A stretch of 64,000 nucleotides of DNA from Sedimenticola sp. (GCA_026985055.1 JALSQZ010000165.1:62001-126000); one strand, 5' to 3'; shown: positions 48,647-59,132, counted from the stretch's first letter. Numbers and translations: made by a program. Notes: generated by a model not told the origin, from the sequence alone.

Positions 48647-49828
48647 ATGAAAGACGTACTCATGAATACCTACAACCGGCTTCCGGTCACTTTCGTCAAA
48701 GGCGAAGGCATGTATCTGCATGACGACCAGGGAAAATCCTATTTCGATGCCATTGCCGGCATTGCAGTATGCAGCCTGGGTCACGCCCATCCCGCAATCA
48801 GCCGCGCCATCTGCCAACAGGCAGAGCAACTGGTACACACTTCCAACCTGTATGGTGTCGCCAGACAGCAGCAGCTGGGAGAACAGCTGACCGCGCTGGC
48901 CGGCATGGATCGCGTATTCTTCAGCAACTCCGGAGCAGAAGCCAATGAAGCCGCCATCAAACTGGCGCGCCTGCATGGGCACAAACGCGGCATCGACAAT
49001 CCGGTGATTCTGGTCATGGAAGAAAGCTTCCACGGACGCACCATGGCCACTCTTACCGCTACCGGCAACCGCAAAGTGCAAGCCGGTTTCGAACCCCTGG
49101 TACAAGGCTTTGCCCGGGTACCCTACGGCGACCTGGAGGCCCTGCGCACCGCGGCAGGCAATCTCAAGAACATCGTCGCTGTACTGGTGGAACCGGTGCA
49201 GGGTGAAGGCGGCGTGAACATCCCTCCCGCTGATTATCTGCCCGGCATTCGCGCCCTGTGCGACGAACATGACTGGCTGATGATGCTGGACGAGATACAG
49301 ACCGGTATGGGGCGTACCGGAACGGCTTTTGCTTTCCAGCAACATGATCTGGTTCCGGATGTAATGACCCTGGCCAAGGCTCTGGGCAATGGCGTTCCCA
49401 TAGGCGCCTGTCTGGCCAGAGGCAAGGCGGCGGAACTCTTTGCCCCCGGCAATCACGGCTCTACCTTTGGCGGCAACCCCCTGGCCTGCGCCGCCGGGCT
49501 GGCGGTTGTCGAAGAGATGAAGCGCGAAAATCTGTGGCAACGGGCTGCGGAAGCCGGAGAGAAACTTCATCAGGCCCTGGCAACAGCGCTGCATGATCAG
49601 GAAGGCATCAGGGAAATCCGTTCCGCCGGCCTGATGCTGGGCATAGAACTGGATCGCCCCTGTGGTGAACTGGTGGGCATGGCGCTGGAACAGGGACTGC
49701 TGATCAATGTCACCGCCGACAGCGTGGTGCGCCTGCTTCCCCCGCTGATCATCACTGACGAGCAGATCGGGGAACTGACCCGGCTTCTGGCACAGCTCAT
49801 CAGCGACTTTCTGGAGAGGGTACAATGA
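48647..49828 (+). CDS. argD: Acetylornithine/succinyldiaminopimelate transaminase
   Basis: This 393-residue class III PLP aminotransferase has [38 protein letters not shown], the Asp of PLP binding in [14 protein letters not shown] and the Schiff-base Lys in [14 protein letters not shown]. It makes N-acetylornithine in arginine synthesis. ATG at 48647 ([13 protein letters not shown]) was chosen; a second ATG at 48662 is also possible. It overlaps argF by 4 bp. Confidence 0.95.
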   Translation: MKDVLMNTYNRLPVTFVKGEGMYLHDDQGKSYFDAIAGIAVCSLGHAHPAISRAICQQAEQLVHTSNLYGVARQQQLGEQLTALAGMDRVFFSNSGAEANEAAIKLARLHGHKRGIDNPVILVMEESFHGRTMATLTATGNRKVQAGFEPLVQGFARVPYGDLEALRTAAGNLKNIVAVLVEPVQGEGGVNIPPADYLPGIRALCDEHDWLMMLDEIQTGMGRTGTAFAFQQHDLVPDVMTLAKALGNGVPIGACLARGKAAELFAPGNHGSTFGGNPLACAAGLAVVEEMKRENLWQRAAEAGEKLHQALATALHDQEGIREIRSAGLMLGIELDRPCGELVGMALEQGLLINVTADSVVRLLPPLIITDEQIGELTRLLAQLISDFLERVQ

Positions 49829-50724
49829 CCCGGCATTTCCTTACCCTTCTGGATCTGAGTCCGGACGAATTCCGCGCACTGATCAAACGCGCCCGGGAAC
49901 TGAAACAGCTGCAGCACCAGGGCAGGATCGTCGATACCCTCAAACACAAGGTACTGGGGATGATTTTCGAAAAATCCTCCACCCGTACCCGCGTATCTTT
50001 CGAAGCCGGCATGACCCAGCTGGGCGGCGCCGCCATGTTTCTGTCGCCCAACGACACACAACTGGGCCGTGGAGAACCCATCGAAGATACCGCCCGGGTA
50101 CTGTCACGCATGGTGGACTGCGTGATGATCCGGACTTTCGAACATGAAAAGGTGGAACGCTTTGCCGAATACTCCCGGGTGCCGGTGATCAACGGCCTCA
50201 CGGATCTGGTTCATCCCTGTCAATTGCTGGCCGACATGCAAACCTTCTTCGAGCATCGGGGGGATATTCAGGGCAGAACGGTAGCCTGGATCGGTGACGG
50301 CAACAACATGTGTCACTCCTACATCAACGCCGCCCGACAACTGGATTTCCAGCTGAACATCGCCTGCCCGGAAGGTTACGATCCGGATGCGGATATTCTT
50401 GCGGCGGCAGGTGATCGCTGCATGATGTTCCGTGATCCCATGGAAGCTGCCAGAGGCGTGGATCTTGTGGTTACAGATGTCTGGGCGAGCATGGGCCAGG
50501 AAGAAGAACAGAAACTGCGCGAACAGGCATTTTCCGGTTACCAGGTTACCTCCGAACTCATGACCCAGGCGGATGAACAGGCCCTGTTCATGCATTGCCT
50601 GCCCGCCCACCGTGGCGAGGAAGTAGCCGCAGATGTCATCGATGCTGCCGACTCCGTCGTCTGGGACGAAGCAGAAAACCGGCTGCACGCACAGAAAGCG
50701 CTGCTGGAATTCCTGCTGACCTGA
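49825..50724 (+). CDS. argF: Ornithine carbamoyltransferase
   Basis: This 299-residue enzyme forms citrulline. Visible motifs are the carbamoyl-phosphate loop [15 protein letters not shown], the [12 protein letters not shown] region, and the ornithine-site [11 protein letters not shown]. The start ATGA overlaps the argD stop, so the pair is an operon for adjacent arginine steps. Confidence 0.96.
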   Translation: MTRHFLTLLDLSPDEFRALIKRARELKQLQHQGRIVDTLKHKVLGMIFEKSSTRTRVSFEAGMTQLGGAAMFLSPNDTQLGRGEPIEDTARVLSRMVDCVMIRTFEHEKVERFAEYSRVPVINGLTDLVHPCQLLADMQTFFEHRGDIQGRTVAWIGDGNNMCHSYINAARQLDFQLNIACPEGYDPDADILAAAGDRCMMFRDPMEAARGVDLVVTDVWASMGQEEEQKLREQAFSGYQVTSELMTQADEQALFMHCLPAHRGEEVAADVIDAADSVVWDEAENRLHAQKALLEFLLT

Positions 50725-50744
50725 AACCTGCATCCCAGTACAAT
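50716..50744 (+). promoter_or_regulatory. Candidate promoter of the SH3-domain gene
   Basis: CTGACC (50716-50721), a 17-base spacer and TACAAT (50739-50744) precede the ATG at 50777 by 32 bases. The match is moderate and it overlaps the argF end. Confidence 0.4.
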
Positions 50745-50776
50745 AGACATCAATATCTCTCGGACTCCAAGCTGCC

Positions 50777-51457
50777 ATGGACCTCAAGCTTACAAAAACC
50801 TTCCTGATGATCTTTTTGCTGCTGGCCAGCCTGGGCGCACAGGCGGACACCCGCTATGTCACCGATCAGCTCAAGATCACCATGCGCAGTGGCGAAAGCC
50901 CCAAGCATCGCATTGTGCGCATGCTCTCTTCCGGCACGGCGGTTACGGTTCTCGGGAGCAACCCGGCTACCGGCTACAGCAAGGTTCGTCTGGCCGATGG
51001 CAAAACCGGCTATGTACTCACCCGCCAGTTGTTGAAGCAGCCGGTGGCGCGGGATCGCATCGTCAAACTGGAAGCCCGTATCAAGGAACTGGAAGCCTCC
51101 CCTGGCGAACTGAGCGCCAAACTGGCCAAGCTGACCCGGGAACATGACCAACTGCAGCAGCAACACAGTGCGCTGCAACAGGAAAAGAATCGCATTCAGA
51201 AGGAACTGGAAGAACTGAAACGCACCTCAGCCAACGCGGTGCAGATTGCCCAGGAACGCAAGCGCCTGCGCAAGCAGGTCGCCACCATGAGTCGGGATCT
51301 GTCCAACCAGGAACAGGAAATCCGCGAACTCAAGAACAACTCCACCCAGCGCTGGTTCCTCATCGGTGGCGGCGTGCTGTTTGGCGGCATTCTGCTGGGC
51401 GTGCTTCTGCCGCATCTGAGGGTGCGCAAGCGCAAGGATTCCTGGGGATCCTTGTAA
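50777..51457 (+). CDS. TIGR04211-type SH3 domain protein (YgiM-like)
   Basis: A 226-residue protein with a signal peptide (about 1-23), a bacterial SH3 domain (YVTDQLKITMRSGESPKHRI to TGYVLTRQLL), a long coiled coil (about 95-185) and a C-terminal transmembrane helix (WFLIGGGVLFGGILLGVLLP). This is the arrangement of the TIGR04211/YgiM family, inner-membrane proteins facing the periplasm, of unknown exact function. Confidence 0.9.
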   Translation: MDLKLTKTFLMIFLLLASLGAQADTRYVTDQLKITMRSGESPKHRIVRMLSSGTAVTVLGSNPATGYSKVRLADGKTGYVLTRQLLKQPVARDRIVKLEARIKELEASPGELSAKLAKLTREHDQLQQQHSALQQEKNRIQKELEELKRTSANAVQIAQERKRLRKQVATMSRDLSNQEQEIRELKNNSTQRWFLIGGGVLFGGILLGVLLPHLRVRKRKDSWGSL

Positions 51458-51485
51458 GCAACGCTTCCTGCAACCCAACCGCGGA

Positions 51486-52148
51486 TCAGCCTGATTCAGT
51501 TGCGGGAGTCTCAGGTATCATGGGCAGATTTTTCAGTTCCTCCTCGCCCGGAGGCTGGTTGATGCCGTGGTCATAACGACGAAAACGCAAGCTGTCCCGG
51601 GTCTTTCGTATGCGTGTTTTTTCGGAAGCCAGATCATTGGTCAGGAAAAGCAGGTATGCATCCGCCTTCTCATTCTGATGGATGGCAAAAAGCATGGCCT
51701 CACGGTATTCCTTGCTGATGTCCGGTGAAAGATCAAATACACCAGCCGCCACCCAACCAGCGCGATATTCTTCCCTGGCCTTTTCCGGAGGGAAGACGCG
51801 ACTGATTACCTGGTGATCCACAGCCAGGGTTTCGCTCAGGGTCCGGAACAGCATGTTGAACAGGTCGTTCGGAGCGGGGGCCGCATTGTGCGGATCCTGG
51901 TAATCAATCTCGATTCGATTCAATGGGCGAATGGCATAGCGAATCTCAAGCTCGCCGTCCTCGCTGCGGTAGCGCGCCTCGTAGGGCATCACATAATCCG
52001 GTTCGACCGCTACTGGATGAAAACCCTGCGGAGGACGGAATTCCAACCCTCCTTCCTCCAGTAGCGCTTCAAAGGAAATAGCATCGGCAGCCTGCAGCGG
52101 ATGCAACGCCGCCACGGTCAGCAGCAAAGACCATATCCAGTATCTCAT
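51486..52148 (-). CDS. Secreted hypothetical protein
   Basis: A 220-residue protein with a signal peptide (YWIWSLLLTVAALHPLQA) and a mixed alpha/beta body (FRPPQGFHPVAVEPDYVMPY, then YRSEDGELEIRYAIRP). I do not recognise its family. It overlaps the TPR gene by 4 bp, so the two are coupled. It is probably periplasmic. Confidence 0.7.
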   Translation of the reverse strand: MRYWIWSLLLTVAALHPLQAADAISFEALLEEGGLEFRPPQGFHPVAVEPDYVMPYEARYRSEDGELEIRYAIRPLNRIEIDYQDPHNAAPAPNDLFNMLFRTLSETLAVDHQVISRVFPPEKAREEYRAGWVAAGVFDLSPDISKEYREAMLFAIHQNEKADAYLLFLTNDLASEKTRIRKTRDSLRFRRYDHGINQPPGEEELKNLPMIPETPATESG

Positions 52149-52933
52149 GAGCCGGATACCGATGTTGGGGAAGGGTTCTGTTCCTGCTCATCCCAGACCC
52201 GCAACAAATCCTCACCAGCCTTCTTCCAGGCCGGCTCGTCTGCCAGTTCGATGAAACGGTGGATATCCGCCCGCGCCTGTGTACGCTCGCCCAGAGCCCA
52301 ATGCATGGAGCCGCGATTGAACCAGGGCGCGGGAAGCTCGGGTTCGATGGCGATGCAGCGGTCGAAATCTTCCAGAGCCTCTTTTTCCCTTCCCAGATTG
52401 GCCAGCAGACTGCCACGATTGAAACGCGCCGCCACCAGATCGGGATTCAGCTCCACTGCCCGGTTCAGATCCTCCAGCGCCTCCTCCTTGCGTTCGAAAC
52501 GCAGGTAGAGCTGGGCACGACTGATCCGATAAAGAGGATTGTCTGGCGCCATGCGCAGCGCCTGCTCCATGTCAGCCAAAGCGCCCTTTATATCCTGCTG
52601 TTCCAGCTCCAAGGCTGCACGCATGGCATATAGTCGGTCATCGCCCGGATATTTTGCCAAGGCCTGGGTCAAAACCGCCAGCGCCTGAGGACTGCGTCCG
52701 GCCGCCATGTGCTGAGCGGCCACTTGCATATGCTGCTCCGGCGTCAGATCAGCATGGGGATTGGGTCCTCGGTGCATGGCTGAAGCACGACCGGCATCCA
52801 GGGGGTCGATGTGCATGATCGGCGGTAGCCTATTCTGGCCAGACGATTCGGCATTATCGGCTGCAAGCAGCGGCGCTTTGCTCAAAACCGTCATCAGACA
52901 GATGCCGAACAGTATTTGCTTAGGGTCGATCAT
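52145..52933 (-). CDS. Secreted TPR-repeat protein
   Basis: A 262-residue protein with a signal peptide (LFGICLMTVLSKAPLLAA) and at least four tetratricopeptide repeats from about residue 68 (EQHMQVAAQHMAAGRSPQAL, DDRLYAMRAALELEQQDIKG, PDNPLYRISRAQLYLRFERK, NPDLVAARFNRGSLLANLGR). It is a periplasmic scaffold of unknown partner. It is coupled to the downstream hypothetical gene and lies just past the terminator of the multihaem cytochrome gene. Confidence 0.85.
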   Translation of the reverse strand: MIDPKQILFGICLMTVLSKAPLLAADNAESSGQNRLPPIMHIDPLDAGRASAMHRGPNPHADLTPEQHMQVAAQHMAAGRSPQALAVLTQALAKYPGDDRLYAMRAALELEQQDIKGALADMEQALRMAPDNPLYRISRAQLYLRFERKEEALEDLNRAVELNPDLVAARFNRGSLLANLGREKEALEDFDRCIAIEPELPAPWFNRGSMHWALGERTQARADIHRFIELADEPAWKKAGEDLLRVWDEQEQNPSPTSVSGS

Positions 52934-52960
52934 GAGTAATCAAAGGCTCCTTGATGTGGC

Positions 52961-52992
52961 AAAAGGAAGCCGCCGGTCGACGGCGGCTTCCT
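52961..52992 (-). terminator. Rho-independent terminator after the multihaem cytochrome
   Basis: AGGAAGCCGCCG and CGGCGGCTTCCT form a 12 bp perfect stem around GTCGA, followed on the minus strand by TTTTG. It lies 46 bases past the stop of the cytochrome gene. Confidence 0.85.
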
Positions 52993-53038
52993 GTACTGTA
53001 CCGGCCACTGTACTGCGAGTGGTCGGCAATTTCACGCC

Positions 53039-55444
53039 TTACTTCCTGGATTCGGCGTAGGTCTTGAGCATCTTGTTCAGCATCTCGATGTGTTGTGCAT
53101 CAGTAAGCTGTCCAGGAGTCGAGACCTTGGCCCAAAGTTCGGCGTTACTCATCTCGCGATGACAACCCATGCACAGGCCGGTGCGTTCCATGGCATCACG
53201 CATTTCCTTGGGCAGAGCCCGGGAAAGCGGCCAGTGGGTACCCACCGTCTGTACTTGCTGTCCATCCTTGATGATGGTGGACCAGTCGAAGTCCAGATCG
53301 GAGATCTTCGGAATCTGGATCTTGTAGTTGCCCGGCGCCGGAATTGGCTTGCCGGTCTTCTGATCGATCAGATCCTCGACCACATCCTCCACATAGCGGG
53401 TCTGGAACACACCACCTGCGATGCCATAACCCATGGCCTTGGGGTTGTTGTGGCAGGACTCACAAGTACGCGCCTTGCGCTGCACCGAATGCGGCTGCAC
53501 AGGCGCCATGTCGATACCCAGCGGAGTGCGCTTCTGCCCCAGTTCCTTGCGCTCATCCTCGGACTTTGCGACCTGGTTGAGGGCAATGGTCTTGTTGTTG
53601 CGGTCAATGACCGTATAGACCACCTGGCAACCCGGCATCAGCGGGGTCACGCGGCCTTCACCATTGATCCCCAACACCGGATCTTCCCAGCGCAGGTAAG
53701 AGCGGGTTTCGAACACCTTGCCCGGGCTCTGGATGCCCTTGGTGCCAAGCGGCGACTCGGCAGTGGAACCGTCCGGATTGCGCCTGGAACCGGAAGCAAT
53801 CCAGTCAGTATCGTGATAGGGCTTGCCTTTCTTGTCCTTGCCATAGTTGACCTGAACATGGCAGCCATAGCACTGCGGCACCCAGGACGCATGGCAGGCA
53901 TAGCATTCGAGGCTGTCGTTGTGCTTCTTGACCTTGCTCATGGCGACCATGGAATTGACATTCTTCCAGCTGTCATCGAGCTTGATCTGCTTGAGCACGG
54001 GCACCTCGAAATCATTGCCCGTAGCTGAGTGCAAAATCACCTTGCTGCCTTTCTTCACCACGTTGCCGAAGGGATTGCCGCGGGTGGTCTTGAGATAACC
54101 ATCACCCTTGTCATAGGTGGTGGCGAAGGCGGCGGTCTGATCCAGCAGCTTGCTGGCCAGTCCCCGAGCCGGCTTTTTGCTCAAATCCTGCTTGAACTCC
54201 TCACCATAACCCAGGGGAAGCTCCCAGGGGAACTGCTCGGGCGTACCGTGGCAGTCCTGACACTCGATCTCCACCTGCGCCAAAGTGGTACCCGGCAGGT
54301 TGCCGTCACCATGCATGTCGATGGTGGTATGGCAGTCCTGACAAAGCATGCCACCCTTGGGATTACCGGGCCGGCTCTGGTTGTACTGGTGGTGCAGGTC
54401 GTCGGAGATGAACAGGTACTTCTTGGTATGCAGCTTGGGCTGCTTCATGCCCTTCTCGCTCCAGGGAGAACCATAAGGGAATTCCATCAGACCCTGGTAG
54501 GTGACTCCGATGCGCTTGCCGCGGTTATGACAGGAGTTGCAGGTTTCCACCGGAATACCGGAATACTCGGCATGGGTGGTCTTGACCACGGTCTTGCGGG
54601 TAGCCTGGATCTGGTGGGTGAGCAGATGCCCCTTCTGTTTCTTGTCGATGGTCGGGTCATTACCCTCGTAGATGCCCTCATTGCCATAGGGGATGTGGCA
54701 GGAAGAGCAGCCCTGGCCACGGTAATCCCCGCGCTTTTCACGCCCCTTGACGGTAACATGGCAGCGCTGGCACTGCTGACGCTGGTAAGTAAAACCGGCC
54801 AGTTTGGGATCTTTCTCGATCTCTTCCACCGAAGGCTGGGGAATCTGTTGCAGCTCGGTGGGAAACTGATCCTTGTGAGCCGCCATCATGTCTTTCATAT
54901 AGGCTTTGTACTCAGCCGTACCCACTGTAGGTACAGGCCCGTCGCCATCCTTCACCGCGTAATTGCCCCAGGGTACTTTGTGATTCTGCACCTCCTTGAT
55001 ACCCCAGGTGTGCAGGTTACCCTGGATCTTGCCCGCCTCGGTATTCATCAGTGCCTTTTGCAGACGATCAGGATAGCCCTGGTGGCAGGCGGACTGGCCG
55101 CAGGTAAATGCGTTGATATCCATGGCGCCAGGATCCGGGTAGAAGGTCTGAGGACCCTTGGCCTTGGCCAGCGCGGCAGGCGAACCCCTGTGCGCCTTTT
55201 CCTTGTTTTTCGTCTCCTTCGGATTACCCCCATGACAGACTACACAGCCCTCGGAATCACCATGTGGCGTTCCCAGGCTCTTGATCATCACCATCATGGT
55301 GCTCTTGTCGTCGCGGATATCCTCGATGCCCTTGTGGCATGCAAGACATCCGGATTTTGCGCTGGCCTGGGTTGCATACCCCAACAGCATTCCTGCCAGT
55401 AGAAGGATGCCGACTCCCAGCCGACGCAATTCTTGTATGTTCAT
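53039..55444 (-). CDS. Secreted multihaem cytochrome c (11 CxxCH plus one CX4CH site)
   Basis: An 801-residue protein with a signal peptide (about 1-29). CxxCH motifs lie near residues 33, 67, 225, 246, 302, 368, 395, 514, 525, 661 and 758, and there is an unusual CGQSACH (CX4CH) at 115-121. Total haem number would be 12 if all are filled. There is no lipobox or C-terminal anchor, so it is periplasmic or secreted. I do not recognise the exact family; it is not OTR, NrfA or MtrA. The promoter has a good Fnr-type site. A role in low-oxygen electron transfer or sulfur oxidation is inference. Confidence 0.9.
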   Translation of the reverse strand: MNIQELRRLGVGILLLAGMLLGYATQASAKSGCLACHKGIEDIRDDKSTMMVMIKSLGTPHGDSEGCVVCHGGNPKETKNKEKAHRGSPAALAKAKGPQTFYPDPGAMDINAFTCGQSACHQGYPDRLQKALMNTEAGKIQGNLHTWGIKEVQNHKVPWGNYAVKDGDGPVPTVGTAEYKAYMKDMMAAHKDQFPTELQQIPQPSVEEIEKDPKLAGFTYQRQQCQRCHVTVKGREKRGDYRGQGCSSCHIPYGNEGIYEGNDPTIDKKQKGHLLTHQIQATRKTVVKTTHAEYSGIPVETCNSCHNRGKRIGVTYQGLMEFPYGSPWSEKGMKQPKLHTKKYLFISDDLHHQYNQSRPGNPKGGMLCQDCHTTIDMHGDGNLPGTTLAQVEIECQDCHGTPEQFPWELPLGYGEEFKQDLSKKPARGLASKLLDQTAAFATTYDKGDGYLKTTRGNPFGNVVKKGSKVILHSATGNDFEVPVLKQIKLDDSWKNVNSMVAMSKVKKHNDSLECYACHASWVPQCYGCHVQVNYGKDKKGKPYHDTDWIASGSRRNPDGSTAESPLGTKGIQSPGKVFETRSYLRWEDPVLGINGEGRVTPLMPGCQVVYTVIDRNNKTIALNQVAKSEDERKELGQKRTPLGIDMAPVQPHSVQRKARTCESCHNNPKAMGYGIAGGVFQTRYVEDVVEDLIDQKTGKPIPAPGNYKIQIPKISDLDFDWSTIIKDGQQVQTVGTHWPLSRALPKEMRDAMERTGLCMGCHREMSNAELWAKVSTPGQLTDAQHIEMLNKMLKTYAESRK

Positions 55445-55479
55445 TGTCGTATCTCCCTTGAGGAATCGTGGCTTTCACA

Positions 55480-55500
55480 GCCTGAACCTTTTTCAGGCTA
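55480..55500 (-). promoter_or_regulatory. 5'-UTR hairpin of the multihaem cytochrome gene
   Basis: On the minus strand AGCCTGAA-AAAGG-TTCAGGCT (perfect 8 bp stem) lies about 35 bases before the ATG, ahead of an AAGGGAG ribosome site. It could stabilise or regulate the transcript. Confidence 0.5.
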
Positions 55501-55515
55501 CAACGCCACAAGTCC

Positions 55516-55558
55516 AGTATAGGCCAGGGAAACAGGGAAACAGTTTGAGCAATATCAA
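55516..55558 (-). promoter_or_regulatory. Fnr-type box and -10 region of the multihaem cytochrome promoter
   Basis: TTGATATTGCTCAA (minus strand, 55545-55558) matches the Fnr consensus TTGAT-N4-ATCAA in nine of ten positions. TATACT at 55516-55521 starts 23 bases after it, which centres the box at about -41.5 to -42.5 from the predicted start, the class II activator position. No good -35 box is present, as expected for an activated promoter. Confidence 0.7.
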
Positions 55559-55574
55559 ATTTTCCTTATTTTTT

Positions 55575-56117
55575 TCAAGGAAACCAGAGAGGGGCCGGTC
55601 TGGTGGATCCGTACTCCAGGACGAAACGCAAATCATAGACGGAACCTTTGCTGCGAAGTTTGCGCAAGGTCGCCAGATGGCCATTCAGCCACCATTCTCC
55701 CGCATGGGGCGCCATGATGGCCTGGTACATCTCCTCGGTCAGCCCTGTCCCCAGGGTTTTTTCCAGAAGTACATCCACATGATGAGAAAAGGCTCTCAAC
55801 ACCCCCTGCGGCTGGCGATAGGAACGCATGCGCAATTCCAGCACCTGCTTTTGCGCCTGTGTCTGAGCACCCAGCACCCGGTACTGAATATCGCTGGCCG
55901 CTGCAGGCTCTCCCTGGGGCAGCTTCCTGCGGGAGCTGTCGCAGGCCCATAGTTCCTTTCCCGATTTCCGGTATATTTTCGAGCCGGGTATTCCCAGATC
56001 CCGCATGTAAGCGCAAAGCTGCCCGGGAGACTGGCCATTGAATGGCTGCGCGACCGACACCGCAGCAACCGACAGCGCAAGGCTGCCTGCCAGACACCCG
56101 AGCAATATCCGGTTCAT
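55575..56117 (-). CDS. Secreted hypothetical protein
   Basis: A 180-residue protein with a signal peptide (LLGCLAGSLALSVAAVSVA), a Cys pair that may form a disulfide (LCAYMRDLG, ELWACDSS), and a region LLEKTLGTGLTEEMYQAIMA. Family unknown. It starts 3 bases after the ilvD stop and is probably co-transcribed with it, ending before the cytochrome promoter. Confidence 0.65.
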   Translation of the reverse strand: MNRILLGCLAGSLALSVAAVSVAQPFNGQSPGQLCAYMRDLGIPGSKIYRKSGKELWACDSSRRKLPQGEPAAASDIQYRVLGAQTQAQKQVLELRMRSYRQPQGVLRAFSHHVDVLLEKTLGTGLTEEMYQAIMAPHAGEWWLNGHLATLRKLRSKGSVYDLRFVLEYGSTRPAPLWFP

Positions 56118-56120
56118 GAT

Positions 56121-57968
56121 TCAGTCTTCAATCTGGCTCACATCACGCACCGCACCCTGCGCCGCATCCGTGGTCATGGCGGCGTAAGCACGCAGGGCGG
56201 CGGATACGGGACGGTTCCGACTCAGAGGTTTCCAGGGATGCTCACCGAGCTCCATGGCATTGCGTCTTTGCCCCAGTTCTTCATCACTGATGGCGATACG
56301 AATTCTGCGTCCGGGGATGTCGATTTCGATGATATCGCCTTCCTCCACCAGACCGATGTTGCCACCGCCGGCCGCTTCCGGGGAAACATGCCCGATGGAC
56401 AAACCAGAGGTGCCGCCGGAGAAGCGCCCGTCAGTGATCAGGGCGCAGTCCTTGCCCAGTCCCTTGGATTTCAGATAACTGGTGGGATACAGCATCTCCT
56501 GCATCCCCGGCCCGCCCTTGGGTCCTTCATAACGGATGATGAGCACATCGCCCGCCTCGATCCGGTCATTCAGTATGGCGTCCACCGCGGCCTCCTGACT
56601 TTCAAAAACCCGCGCCGGACCGCTGAATTTGAGAATGGACTCATCCACCCCCGCAGTTTTTACGATACAACCGTTTTCCGCCAGATTGCCATAGAGTACT
56701 GCCAGGCCGCCATCCTTGCTGTAGGCATGTTCCCGATCGCGGATACAGCCCTGCTCCCTGTCCAGATCCAGATCCGGATACCGCTTGTTCTGGCTGAAAG
56801 CTTCCTGGGTGGGCACGCCACCGGGGGCGGCTCGATAAAAATCCTTGCGCTTTTGATCATCCGTATAGCGCACATCCCACAGGGCCAGCGCCTCCGCCAT
56901 GGTGCGTGCATGTACCGTGGGCAGGTCATGATGCAGCAATCCGGCGCGATCCAGTTCACCGAGAATGCCGAATACGCCACCGGCTCGATGCACGTCTTCC
57001 ATATGATAGGTCTGGATGGACGGCGCCACCTTGCACAAATGTGGCACCTTGCGCGACATGCGGTCGATATCCGCCATTGTAAAATTCACTTCAGCCTCTC
57101 GGGCCGCCGCCAGCAGGTGCAGCACGGTATTGGTGGAACCGCCCATGGCGATATCCAGCGCCATGGCATTCTCGAAAGCATCGAAGGAAGCGATGGACCG
57201 GGGCAACACCGAGACATCGTCTTCCTCGTAATATCGCCGCGCCAGTCCGACAATGATGCTGCCGGCTTCCAGGAACAGCCGCTTGCGATCCACATGCGTG
57301 GCCACCAGCGAACCATTCCCCGGCAGGGAAAGCCCCAGCGCCTCGGTCAGGCAGTTCATGGAGTTGGCGGTAAACATCCCGGAACAGGAGCCGCAGGTAG
57401 GACAGGCGGAACGCTCCACGGCCACCACATCCTCGTCACTTTCCCCGTCATCCGCGGCCATGACCATGGCATCCACCAGATCCAGATGCAGCTCTTCCTC
57501 ATGCACCACGGCCTTGCCTGCTTCCATCGGGCCACCGGAAACAAAGATTGCCGGAATATTCAGACGCAGCGCGGCCATGAGCATGCCCGGCGTGATCTTG
57601 TCACAATTGGAGATGCATACCAGGGCATCGGCGCAATGGGCATTGACCATGTATTCCACGGAATCGGCGATCAGATCCCGGGAAGGAAGAGAATAGAGCA
57701 TGCCGCCATGGCCCATGGCAATGCCATCATCCACGGCAATGGTATTGAACTCCTTGGCCACGCCTCCAGCAGCCTCGATCTGCCGCGCCACCAGCTGCCC
57801 CATGTCCTTCAAATGAACATGCCCTGGAACAAACTGGGTGAATGAGTTGGCGATGGCGATGATGGGTTTTTCAAAATCATCATCCTTCATGCCGGTGGCG
57901 CGCCACAGGGCGCGGGCACCGGCCATGTTGCGGCCGTGAGTAGTGGTGCGGGAACGATACTGGGGCAT
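56121..57968 (-). CDS. ilvD: Dihydroxy-acid dehydratase
   Basis: This 615-residue Fe-S enzyme makes the 2-keto acids of valine, leucine and isoleucine synthesis. Motifs include [20 protein letters not shown], the Fe-S cysteines in [16 protein letters not shown] and [18 protein letters not shown], and [20 protein letters not shown] near the end. ATG at 57968 ([15 protein letters not shown]) is family-typical; the longer frame to 58097 is not. It is divergent from the methyltransferase, with 128 bases between. Confidence 0.96.
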   Translation of the reverse strand: MPQYRSRTTTHGRNMAGARALWRATGMKDDDFEKPIIAIANSFTQFVPGHVHLKDMGQLVARQIEAAGGVAKEFNTIAVDDGIAMGHGGMLYSLPSRDLIADSVEYMVNAHCADALVCISNCDKITPGMLMAALRLNIPAIFVSGGPMEAGKAVVHEEELHLDLVDAMVMAADDGESDEDVVAVERSACPTCGSCSGMFTANSMNCLTEALGLSLPGNGSLVATHVDRKRLFLEAGSIIVGLARRYYEEDDVSVLPRSIASFDAFENAMALDIAMGGSTNTVLHLLAAAREAEVNFTMADIDRMSRKVPHLCKVAPSIQTYHMEDVHRAGGVFGILGELDRAGLLHHDLPTVHARTMAEALALWDVRYTDDQKRKDFYRAAPGGVPTQEAFSQNKRYPDLDLDREQGCIRDREHAYSKDGGLAVLYGNLAENGCIVKTAGVDESILKFSGPARVFESQEAAVDAILNDRIEAGDVLIIRYEGPKGGPGMQEMLYPTSYLKSKGLGKDCALITDGRFSGGTSGLSIGHVSPEAAGGGNIGLVEEGDIIEIDIPGRRIRIAISDEELGQRRNAMELGEHPWKPLSRNRPVSAALRAYAAMTTDAAQGAVRDVSQIED

Positions 57969-58096
57969 CTTGGGTAATTCCGATTTGAATGGTTGACAGG
58001 AAAATCTGGAGTCCGGGAATCTGTCATGCGTCTTCCAGGCTGCATGCATTATCATGCAGGTACCACAGTGATTATAACGGATACCTGAACAACACA

Positions 58097-58816
58097 ATGA
58101 CGGAAATGCATCTCAAATCCCCCACCGGTTACCGGGACGCTACGGAAATCGACATCATGCGCGAAGTGCTGCCTTTCGATAAGGCCGACGTTCTCGAACT
58201 GGGCTGCGGTCGCGCCCGCTGGACCCGCACCATTGCCGAGCGCTTTCCCGTAAACTCCGTGACCGCCACGGAAGTGGATCGGGTGCAGCATGAAAAAAAT
58301 CTGGCCATCAGCGACCTGCCCAGGGTGAATTTTGTCTATGCCGGCGCAGAAGACATCCCATTGCCGGATGCTTCCATGGATATCGTCATCATGCTCAAAT
58401 CCCTGCACCATGTTCCCGTACCACTCATGGAGCAGGGGTTGAAGGAAATCCACCGGGTACTGCGCCCCGATGGTCTGGCTTATTTCTCCGAGCCGGTCTA
58501 TGAAGGTGAGTTCAACGAGATCCTGCGTCTGTTCAATGATGAAAAAAGCGTGCGTCAGGCCGCTTTCGAAACCCTGAAAAAATCCGTGACAGGAGGCGGT
58601 TTCATTCTCGAACAGGAAATATTTTTTCAATCGGTGTCCGAATTCGGAAGTTTTACCGAATTTGAAGAACGCATACTCTTTCCCAGCCACTCGGATCATC
58701 GCATCGACGAACAACTGCATGAGAAAGTGCGCCGGGCTTTCGAACCTTATTTGGGAGCGCACGGCGCCCGTTTCATCAACCCCCACCGGGTGGACCTGCT
58801 GAGAAAAGCCGCCTGA
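58097..58816 (+). CDS. Class I SAM-dependent methyltransferase
   Basis: This 239-residue protein has a Rossmann methyltransferase core: motif [16 protein letters not shown], then [20 protein letters not shown] and [20 protein letters not shown]. The C-terminal helical part is unusual and may bind the substrate, which is unknown. ATG at 58097 begins [20 protein letters not shown]. It is not clearly linked to its neighbours; UbiE-like enzymes are a possible relative. Confidence 0.85.
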   Translation: MTEMHLKSPTGYRDATEIDIMREVLPFDKADVLELGCGRARWTRTIAERFPVNSVTATEVDRVQHEKNLAISDLPRVNFVYAGAEDIPLPDASMDIVIMLKSLHHVPVPLMEQGLKEIHRVLRPDGLAYFSEPVYEGEFNEILRLFNDEKSVRQAAFETLKKSVTGGGFILEQEIFFQSVSEFGSFTEFEERILFPSHSDHRIDEQLHEKVRRAFEPYLGAHGARFINPHRVDLLRKAA

Positions 58817-58937
58817 CGCCAGAGGATCTCGAAACATTCCTGCCGTGATTCCCGGGAACAAAGCCATTGCCCATCCTGATCAGCGCAATCGACTTGACGA
58901 TCATCCTAAAAATCTTGCACTCATGGGTTATACTCAA

Positions 58938-59088
58938 GGGAACCTCAAAAAATTCCATCCATGGAATTTTTCTCGTCGCAAAGAGAAAATGCGATTTCCT
59001 CTTTGCTCACATTTTCAATCACTTGTGGTGATTGAAAATGGTGGGACATCCCTGTCCCACTCCGGCATCTCGATTATTCGAGATGCCC
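58938..59088 (+). repeat. Dispersed five-hairpin repeat, copy D
   Basis: The cleanest copy, forward orientation, with all five hairpins intact: AAAAATTCCAT..ATGGAATTTTT; GCAAAGAG..CTCTTTGC; ATTTTCAATCAC-TTGTG-GTGATTGAAAAT; TGGGACA-TCC-CTGTCCCA; GGCATCTCGA..TCGAGATGCC. It fills half of the 316 bp gap before the tetR gene. Confidence 0.9.
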
Positions 59089-59132
59089 TCAATACGAACG
59101 CATCTGCGCAGCAAGCTTGTGAGGTCGGCATC

